From Phocoena phocoena (Eukaryota > Chordata > Mammalia > Artiodactyla > Phocoenidae), in the NCBI RefSeq assembly GCF_963924675.1, contig NC_089220.1, positions 117,444,697 to 117,508,696 of the forward strand: DNA of 64,000 bases, given 5' to 3'. Both the position numbers and the translations under genes were made by a program. The notes under the pieces were generated by a model that was not told the DNA's origin, did not search any database, and was given only the letters and a program-made list of their open reading frames with translations. Below are positions 56,063 to 64,000 of the stretch, one piece after another (position 1 is the first letter of the stretch; every line of letters begins with the position of its first letter).

Positions 56063-57589
56063 TTGGGGACACTGGGCTAAATGGTAATTTACCACCTATC
56101 CTTGCACCTGGCATGCAGTCATGAGGGTTGGGGCAGGGGTTGGGAAATCAGCTCAAGTGCCATGAAAACTTCCATGTAGCAAAGGGGGAAGAGGAAAAAA
56201 GCTTTCAGCCCAACACTGCATAGCTGCTATCAGTAGATACCAACCTGTATCCTCTGGAGAGAAGTAGGTGATGGGAGCAGGCCTGATGCCCCCAGATCTC
56301 TGTGTTTAAAGAATGGAGTGGGGTATCAGTTGTTCTGCCTGCTTTGTGTGAGGTGCCCACACCTCCAACCTTGTGGTGTGACTAGGAACTGCTGTCTTCT
56401 TATGGAACCCACCCCCTGGACATGCCCCGGCCTAGGGGAGGGTACCCAACCCAAGCTGGGCTAACCTATACCCAACCCACCACTCCTTGTTAGTGTGAGT
56501 GGACAAGAAATTGGTACGTACCTGCCCCAAGTCTGGCTAATCAGAGCCCTTTTCTAGGATATTTGAACTTGGAAACAGAGAATACCAATATTGGTTTTTC
56601 TCTGGAGTTGAGGCTGGGAAATGTGAGCCTGGGAGCTACCAAGAGCCATGTTTCCAATTCACAGAGGATGCAGAGAGAAGCAGAGGCAAGCTGTAGGGCA
56701 TGTCCCTGATTCTACTTTTTTTCTGTGGTTCCTTGAGCCTGGCTCTTAGTGGGCCCCAGTTCTGGGTCCCAATGACTATGGGCACAGCATAATTAGCAGG
56801 TTTGCTACCATTTGCTATGGGTTACTGACACCCCCTTCACTCCTTCCCAGCTAATTCCACACTTTATCTGAGGGTCTGTTTCTTGTCACCTCAAGTCCTA
56901 GAGTCAGTCTCTGTCTTAGGGCCAGTTTCAGTGGATTTCTGCCCTTTCTCCCAAAAGTGCCTTTGAATGTAAGGTTACAGAGAAATTTGAAGAAACACAG
57001 TTGCACAATGAACTACCAGGCTTCCCCATCCCGAGATGAAAACCATCTGTGTCTGTCTCTCTCAGGAGCTAGGAGGTCTCTCATCTCTTCTCCCCTCTGT
57101 ATATCCGCTCTATTCTCCTCCTCCTCTCTGCTAACCAAGCTTTTCCCTCACTCATCAGCATGTGCTTAGCAGAGCTTGACCACCCCAAGATGGTAGCCCC
57201 TGCCTGGAGCCAACACGATCTCCAATCTCAATTGCCTGCTGCTAACGTCATCTCTGTGCCCTGATTGCAAATTCCCACAAGACATCCTGTGATTGGCCAC
57301 ATTTTAGTCAGGTGACCTCAACCTGGCCCAATCAGCTGGGGCTTGGGGAGGGCTGCTATGGAAAGCAAGGACTCATCCTCATTCACCAGATCCAGGACAC
57401 ACCACCACTGGAACCCTGGCACATGAGGGAGATTACTTTTGGATAGCCTTAAATGAAGCCACACTTTCTCCCTGAGAGCTTGTTGCTCAGCAAGTCAAGA
57501 AGAGAGTGGGAGTCTCAACTAGGGGCTCAACTGATTGTGCTAGCAGGACCTAGTAGCTGGTGAGGAGGGACAGGAGGGGTGACCCTCAC

Positions 57590-57790
57590 CCTCACCCTCG
57601 AGGCAGCAGCTGCAGGCCTGCTTTGCATCCTGTCCAGATATTTCCAGTAAACAAACATTGACGCTTTCGATATCACGTTAATTTCACAGGCGGCTGCTCT
57701 GCTGACAGTTTCCACACTCTGCCGGAGCCTCTTGTCAGTTTTATACTCACAGGCAGACGCCAGCCCCACTTGCAGGCCACCCAACATACA
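57590..57790. promoter_or_regulatory. Candidate conserved enhancer-like block
   Basis: Repeat-free. Contains a forkhead-like GTAAACAAACA, ATATCACGTTAATTT and several CAGCTG-type E-boxes. Selected by texture only; no alignment was possible. Confidence 0.3.
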
Positions 57791-57889
57791 GACAAGAGAA
57801 CAAATGGCTCAGAAAGCCCCGGTGAAGTGACAGGAAACAGCGTAGGTGCCTAGGTTGGGGAGAGCAGCCCTGCCTAGTGTCCTAAAGTT

Positions 57890-58010
57890 GACCAGGGCGA
57901 GGACCAGGCCGCAGGGCTTAGAATCCACTAGTGTAACCTTGGTCAAGTCTCTCTACCTTTCTGGGCCACAGTTTTTGAGTTTGTGAGAGGAGTTAATATG
58001 CAGCACTGTT
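57890..58010 (+). mobile_element. MIR-like fragment
   Basis: CCTTGGTCAAGTCTCTCTACC and CTGGGCCACAGTTTTTGAG keep weak forward-MIR order. Confidence 0.45.
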
Positions 58011-58129
58011 TCTCTGAGACCTTGACTGAAAATCTTGGGCAACCTCTGACTCTTAAAGACCCTTCTTAAACTTCCAGGGGAATCCAATCCATATGATGGC
58101 TATTGCCTGGATTTTACCTTCAGCACACC

Positions 58130-58255
58130 CCCTGGAGGTATTTGAGCTGAGACTTACTCCCATTCTGCAGATGGGATAGCTGAGGCCTAAGGCAGGGCAG
58201 TGATTTGCTCTGTGTCATAGGGAGAGATAGGAGTAGAACCAAGATAGGAACTGGG
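58130..58255 (-). mobile_element. MIR fragment
   Basis: CCCATTCTGCAGATGGGATAGCTGAGGCC and ATTTGCTCTGTGTCATAGGG. Confidence 0.55.
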
Positions 58256-60254
58256 GCTCCTGCTCCAGCTGCTCCAACAGCTGTCAGCCACATAAGCCAG
58301 GGTCCTAGGGTCACAGGGATGGTGGAGCCAGAGACCCCTGCCCTGTCCCAAGCCCACCTGAGTCAGAACCTGGGAGCATTTAGGCTTCTCCCTAATATGA
58401 ATAGTCATGAGGTCTCATGCATATGCATGATTCATTCCTATTATAGGCTGAGCTGAGGTGGTGCTTTCTGGCTAGGGTTCTCCTGTGCTCTAGGACCCTG
58501 CCTGTCTGCCTGAGTTCCTAGGCCTCTTTCAGGGAACCCACCAACAGCCCCACCTTACCTCTTGCCAGCCCACACTGCGAGCTGAAGGGGGGCCGCTGGC
58601 CAGGGGACTCATTCTGGGTGCCAGGCTGACTCCCTTCTTCCTCTGGCTGCTGCTATGGCTGCCTTTGCACCCTTCCTCCAGGTGGAAAGACACACTTGCA
58701 TCACCTGCGCCAATCCTGCCACACAAGCCCCCACCACAACCTCCAGGCCTAGGTTGGACCCTAGGAGGGACCAGGCTGAGGCTAGGTCACAAAGTATTAC
58801 AATGACAGCCTGCCTCCTTGTCTGCCATCTACTCCCTGAATGAAGGCTTCACTAGCCAGGAGGGACACTGGGGGGGTCCTGCAGCCCAGGGGTGGTGACG
58901 GAGCAGGAGGTGATATCTTGGCCTACGAGACGGCTGTCCAGGGAGGCTCAGGTGGCCGTCTTCCCTGGGAGCAGGGCCTGGAGGACCCACATGGCAGCTC
59001 ACGCTTCCACAATCCTGGCGTCTGCTTCTGCTCAGTAAAGGCTCATTAATGGACCAGAGTGAATCAGAGTCATTAACACTGTCATCAGAGGCAAGCAGAG
59101 GTCGGCGCCTGCCCTCCAAGCCCAGCCCGCGGTCTGGGGAACTTGGGCAAGGTCTCAATTTACAAGACCCTCACCTGTAAATTGGGGCATCAATGCCCTC
59201 TCAGATGGCTTCCCTCACACACAGGCCAAGATTCCCAAGCTCTTGTGTTCCAGGCTGCCTGACCTGCCCTGTCCCCAGATTCATGTACTCACACACACCT
59301 GCACCCCCTTGTTCCCTTCACACACTGGGCACCAACCTGTCTCCAGCCTTCACCATGCTGTTTCTTCTGACTAAAAATTCAACTCTACCTTCTCCCGGGC
59401 TGCTAACCTCCCGAGCAGCCTACAAAGCCCTGTGCCAATGTTACCAGCACCAGGAAGGCTTCCCTGACCATCCCAACCCAGGCTGGCTTGGGTGGTCTCT
59501 CTCTGGGCCCACCTCAAGGAACCACCCATAAGGGAGCTTACATTTTGGACAAATTTAAAAGAAGCTCTACTTTCCCCAAGAGGAATAGTCCTGGAGGGCT
59601 TGTTCCTCAGCGAGTCAAGAAGAGAACGGAAGTCTGGACAGGGGCCCAGCCTCCTGCTGTCATTGGCAGTGTTGTTGCCTATTTAGGTGTCTGTCATCCC
59701 CAGCAGGCTACCATCCTCTTGAGTGAGGCCTAGTCCAGCTCTGTCTCACCTAGGGCTTGGTACACAGCAGGTGCTTCCTCTGGCATCCTTTCTCCAAAAG
59801 GCCTTTGAGAAGAAGGAACGGCACAGCCTCCCTCCAATCCCTTCCCTACCCCCACCCCCGCAGTCCCTGTTCAGCCCCTTCAGAATCACTTAATTTTTAC
59901 AGATTTTTCCTCCTTGATTATAGCCCATGTAACAAATGACAAAGGAAGGAGGGAGGGAGAGAGGGAAGGAAAGCAGGAAGCTGCCAATCTCTTGCTGCCA
60001 CATCCCAGGAGCTTCTGAGCCTAGACAAAAGTGGTGGGTGGGAGAGAGGGAGGGGGTGGGGAGGCTTTCAGCCGGGAGAACGGCTCTCACTCTGGTGCTT
60101 AGTGACCCCTCATCTCCCCTGGCTCCCAGAAGAGCTGCAGTGGGGCATCTCCAGGCCAGAGGGTTTCTTGGCCACTCCACGCAGGTAGGAGCTGTCTAGA
60201 CCTCTCCTTTCTCTGGCTCTTGATGATGGAATTGTCTCCTAAACAAAGATAATC

Positions 60255-60460
60255 AATTACAACGGCTGTTTATTGAGGGCCTTCTGTGTGCCGGGAACTC
60301 TGCTCAACCACTACTCTGACCCTCACGGCAACCCTTACCATCAGCTATTCTACAGAGTGGGAAATGGAGGCCTAGGAGGATGAAGTGATGCTCCACTAGG
60401 AAGTGGGTCTGATTTCAAAGTCTACGCTTTCCATGAAATTGTGCTGCTTCCCACATGAGC
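60255..60460 (-). mobile_element. MIR
   Basis: GCTGTTTATTGAGGGCCTTCTGTGTGCCGGG, GACCCTCACGGCAACCC, GGGAAATGGAGGCCTAGG. Confidence 0.75.
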
Positions 60461-61267
60461 AAGCCTACCCCCTCTGAGGGACGGTGTGAGCATCTCTTGG
60501 GGCTCTCACATCATTATCTCTGCTGCCCCAGCAAGGAGATACTTATATACTCTTTCTTTTATCTCTCGGGGTTGTCTATGGACAAGGGGAGCCACCAACA
60601 TCCTTTCCCCTTTCTAACTGCATTTGCTGGGTGGGTGGAAATGGTCAGGAGCAATTTTATTGCAAGGGATGTAAAAGCAAAGCACAAAGGAGCCAAAAAC
60701 AAATCCCCCAGACCCAATTTTTTCTAAAGCATGAAAGCATGATGTTTTTGCCAAGTCCTAGTTTCTAATCTGTCAAAACCACAGCATCCTGCTCGGGGCA
60801 GGCAGAACCTCGTTTCTGCTGGGCCTAGTTCTGTGTGCTCTGGGTCACGTTGCCTCCCACTAACAGACTCCTTGGAGACCAACTGAACCCTGAAGAATAA
60901 ATAATCCAAACCCCAGCGTCCCCAGGCCAAGGCTGATTCCCTCTTTCCTTCACGAGCTTGTTCCGTAGAGGAATCTGGATTTCTCCGATTTAAGGGGTGG
61001 GTGAATGCCATCCATCTCTCCTGCCCTCAAGGCTCTTGGCAGCAGGAACGGACAGTGGTGGTTTTGACCTCTACAAGGAGGGGAGGAAGCCACACGCTAC
61101 TCCGTGTGTGTCGTTCCTGCCCCCGCCCCCAACCCACGGGCCCCATGTTGAGCTGTGTAGTGGGTCATATGAGAAAAGGCGCATCTCTGCTCTCGACCGC
61201 CGCCAGGCCAGTTAGGGGACAGCATCCAGGGTAGGAACAAAAGGCAGCCACAGAAGGTTTGGCAACC

Positions 61268-61418
61268 ATTCATTCATTCATTCATTTATTCGTTCATCAA
61301 ATGCTGATGGAACACCAGCTGTGTGCCAGGCAGTGCTCCTATTGTTGTAGGCATTGGGGACACGGTGAAGAACAAAGCCGACAGAAGTTCCTGCCTTTGT
61401 CAATCTTATAGTCTAGTG
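61268..61418 (-). mobile_element. L2 fragment, left part (interrupted)
   Basis: CATTCATTCATTCATTTATT, then GTGTGCCAGGCAGTG, GGGGACACGGTGAAGAACAA and CTTATAGTCTAGTG, the reverse of the L2 3' end. It resumes after the inserted elements at about 61907. Confidence 0.75.
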
Positions 61419-61420
61419 TA

Positions 61421-61580
61421 AGCATTTTCTGTAAACGGCTAGAAGTAAATATCTTATGCTTTGTGGGCCTCATACAGACTCTGCTGCATGTTCCTCTTTG
61501 TTTGCTTTCTGACAATCCTTTAAGAACGTAACATTCTTGGTTCATGGGCTGCACGGAAACAGGCTACTGGCCATAGTTTG
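61421..61580. mobile_element. hAT-type MITE nested in L2
   Basis: AGCATTTTCTGTAAACGGCTAG ... CTGGCCATAGTTTG matches a common hAT-Charlie-class mammalian MER element. Eight-base flanks CTAGTGTA (61413-61420) and CTAGTATA (61581-61588) agree at 7 of 8, the hAT target-duplication length. Confidence 0.65.
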
Positions 61581-61588
61581 CTAGTATA

Positions 61589-61906
61589 AGGCTGTCCAAC
61601 AGAAAAATAATGCGTGTCACGTGAGTTAAAATTTTACTAGCTGCATTTAACAAAGTAAAAGGAAACAGATGAAATTCATTTTAATAATATAGCTTACTTA
61701 AGCAAATATATCCACAATATTATCATTTCTACATGTAATCGATATTTTTTAATTGATTAGACATTTTACATTCTTTTTTTCATACTAAGTCTTCAACGTC
61801 TGGTGTATATTTTATACCAATGGCATATCTCAGTTCGGACTCTCCACATCTCAAGTGATCAAAGAGTCACATGTGGCCAGTGGCCACCAGATTGGACAGC
61901 ATGGAG
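61589..61906. mobile_element. Second hAT-type MITE, adjacent to the first
   Basis: Ends carry inverted GCTGTCCAA (about 61591) and TTGGACAGC (about 61892-61900). The interior is AT-rich and matches a known mammalian MER type from memory. It lies between the first MITE and the resumption of L2. Confidence 0.65.
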
Positions 61907-62030
61907 GTCTACAGGAGAAACAGGCAATAAACAAGGTACATAAATAAAATATCACAGATATTTGAAGGTGATAAGTGCCATGGAGGACCATAAAGCAGGG
62001 AAGGGGGATAGGGAGTGCTGGTTAGGAGTG
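61907..62030 (-). mobile_element. L2 fragment, right part
   Basis: CAGGCAATAAACAAGGTACA, GGTGATAAGTGCCATGGAGG and AAAGCAGGGAAGGGGGATAGG continue the reverse L2 3' end after the nested insertions. Confidence 0.7.
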
Positions 62031-62329
62031 CCTTGGGCTCCTGGGCTGCTCCTAAGTCTGGGAATTTTACTCAGGCCAAGGACCTCGTAATTCCCAGGGA
62101 GGCAGGAAGTAGGGAGGCCGTCTGTAGCACTGTCGGATCTTATCAGCAGACAAGAACTAAGAGGTATCATCATGCCCGACTCTCGCCCTCGACAGATGGC
62201 AGTCCAGCCCCTGCTTACTCACTACCCTGATGGGAAGCTCATTCCCTCCCCAAGCAGCCTGTTCCTCCCGGCTGGGGTCTCTGATTTCACTCCTCCTCCC
62301 TTCTCGACTTTGCACCCTGAGTGATATTT

Positions 62330-62424
62330 TTAAAAACAAAAGATTTTAAATGTTAAAATTCTTCAGTGGCTCCCCATCGCTCTTAAGGTAAAGTCCAAAG
62401 TCCTTACGGTGGTCTACACTGGTA
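62330..62424 (+). mobile_element. L2 fragment, left part of an interrupted copy
   Basis: TTCTTCAGTGGCTCCCCATCG, AAAGTCCAAAGTCCTTACGG is forward L2. Unassigned old repeat-like sequence from about 62425 to 62700 separates it from the next L2 piece. Confidence 0.6.
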
Positions 62425-62764
62425 TATGCTTTCTGCTGCTAATAACAAATGTCAAGCTAGTACCGGCTTAAACCACAGAGAAATGTACTGGCTCACAAAA
62501 CATGAAGCCTAGAAGTAGGTGGGCCTCCTCTCAAGTCTCATTGGCCTGAAGTGGGTCACACACCCCTCCCTGAGCCAAACACTGATGAGGAAATAGAAGG
62601 GCAACTCCATTCCCTTGAGCTGAGTTCAGTCCCTCAGACTGCACTGCTGGGGAAAGGGTGGGGAAGATGTAAAGCCCCACTGTCCACCACTGGCCTCACG
62701 AGATGGGTCCAGCTCAGGCCTCCAGTTTACGCCTACCATGTCCTGCCTCACACGCTGTGATCTA

Positions 62765-63056
62765 GCTGGCTCTGGCCCACCAAAATGCCCCTATTGCTTC
62801 TTAGTCGTCACACATGCTGTTCCTTCTGCTTGGAACACTTTTCCCATTCTCTGCCTCCCTCCCCACCTTTGGTTGGCTACTTCTTCTTGTCCTCTAAGCC
62901 TCAGGCCAGATGCCATCTCCACAGGAAGACCATGCCTGGTTCCCAAGATCAGGCCAAAGGTCCATGAAGAAGGACAGAGACCATAGCAGACTCACTTCCC
63001 AGTGCCTAGCACAGAACCTGCGTAGAGTAGGTGCTCAGTAAATACTTCTTGAATAA
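62765..63056 (+). mobile_element. L2 fragment, 3' end
   Basis: CACATGCTGTTCCTTCTGCTTGGAA, CAGATGCCATCTCC, then CAGTGCCTAGCACAGAACC and GGTGCTCAGTAAATACTTCTTGAATAA, the forward L2 3' terminus. Confidence 0.75.
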
Positions 63057-63939
63057 GACTGTCTTTGGGTATCTTTCCGTGTGGAGTTGTGGTGAGCCTG
63101 GCAGACAGAGCAGGTCTCCATGCCACCCAGGGCCTTCCAGGGAAAGACCCAGGTTCAAGCACCAGATTTACCTCCTCTGGCCTTGGGTGTGACCTTGGAC
63201 AGGACTTTTCCGGACCTGACTGGGTTTGGGGGGTGGTGGGTAGATGGGATTGCTGGGAGCTAAGGCAGGGAAGCAACCCCAGCCAGCACTGTGTAGCCAA
63301 GGCCCACCTGCTGCCGCTGTGTTCATGGCAGGGTCTTTGTTGCCCGCAGAGCTCACAGAAGGCCAAGCCTCCTCCGCGGAGAGAGCTCTGAGCCTCTAAG
63401 AGAGTGGGAGACAGGAAATAAGCAGGATTGAAGTTCCATCAGGCACTCCCTGAGCCTGGTCCCTGGAGCCTCTGTGCCTTTGTTCCCTTTAATCAATATG
63501 TAATTAAACTGAAATCCCAGCTTAAGAATTTCCAGCGGTGTTAAGACGGGGCTTTCCAAGGGGCTGGCAGAATTGAGGCTCCTGAGTCCTCCAGCTATTA
63601 GCCCCTCACCAGCCTGGCCTGCTCCCACCCTGCCAGGCCTCAAGGTCACCTTCCCCAGCCGGTCAGACCAGCGTGGGACTCCAGTTTTCCACACATGCTT
63701 TCTGGAGGAGGTGGCGGGGCACCTGAAGGGCGAGGGGATCAGGAGGAAAGCGCGTGTTCACTGACCTCTGTCGCCAGCCTGGGTCATCAGGGTTCTGGTT
63801 ACCCTCACATGATAGCAGGGAAACTGAGGAGAGGGAGGCCAATGCAGAACTGGGCTTCAAGCCTGGCTGGACCCATCCAGCCACCTCCTGTCTCCTCTCT
63901 CCTCTGAGGGACCCAGGCCAGGGCTCTGACACCCCTGAC

Positions 63940-64000
63940 TGCTGTGTGCTGAGCACTTACTATGTGCCGTACGCTATGCTGACTGCTTTACGTGTGTCAG
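63940..64000 (-). mobile_element. MIR cut by the window end
   Basis: CTGAGCACTTACTATGTGCC and GCTGACTGCTTTACGTG match the start of a reverse MIR running off the window. Confidence 0.65.

Larger units (their letters stand above)
44091..64000. other. Intergenic region downstream of LINGO1
   Basis: No coding gene or structural RNA is recognised. It holds MIR, L2, MER5, hAT and SINE copies listed separately, CA-rich stretches, a GC-rich CCAAT block near 53080-53420 and repeat-free AT-rich blocks. Family knowledge: the next gene beyond the LINGO1 3' end in human is HMG20A at a distance of order 100 kb, so a gene desert of this size is expected. Confidence 0.8.

Noticed and set aside
56390..56760. 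Old LTR or L1-like repeat
   Set aside because: Some phrases recall an interspersed repeat, but I could not name a family or set boundaries with confidence.

Overview
The window is mammalian nuclear DNA, most likely from a cetacean (whale or dolphin). Three young tRNA-derived SINEs of the cetartiodactyl CHR type (about 3604-3805, 18648-18853 and 50327-50544) have intact poly(A) tails and recognisable target-site duplications. A 5'-truncated cetartiodactyl-type L1 3' end lies near 7170-7526. The remaining sequence carries ancient mammalian repeats (MIR, L2, old L1, Tigger, hAT/MER5, probable MaLR LTR). There is no bacterial-style gene packing: almost every open frame outside one gene is a chance frame in GC-rich or repeated DNA.

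The one protein-coding gene is LINGO1, on the + strand. A strong CpG island (about 26270-27340) is its proximal promoter and 5' leader. The start codon lies at the very end of that exon: only ATG CAG (27241-27246) is coding before the donor. After an intron of 14,613 bases the rest of the protein is one exon, 41860-43716, giving a 620-residue single-pass membrane protein (signal peptide, 12 leucine-rich repeats, one Ig domain, transmembrane helix, short tail). The 3' UTR is short, with AATAAA signals at 43992 and 44063. The leader has two upstream ORFs, and the second overlaps the LINGO1 start.

Region by region: 1-24480 is non-coding DNA upstream of the proximal promoter, with MIR, L2, LTR and L1 fossils, an eight-copy 68-bp minisatellite (15617-16160) and several repeat-free AT-rich blocks that look like conserved elements. 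24480-27340 holds a small GC-rich block, three CTCF-like motifs in one orientation, and the CpG-island promoter. 27247-41859 is the LINGO1 intron, with an antisense L1 fossil and a dense MIR cluster. 44090-64000 is downstream intergenic DNA with more repeats, a small GC-rich CCAAT-containing block near 53080-53420 and candidate regulatory elements.

I found no wholly new biological system. The most interesting observations are the architecture of the LINGO1 start (a six-base coding exon end, GTGAGC repeated at donor and exon 2, and an overlapping upstream ORF whose stop is the same spliced or unspliced), the GATA-motif minisatellite, the CTCF-like cluster and several nested transposon insertions.
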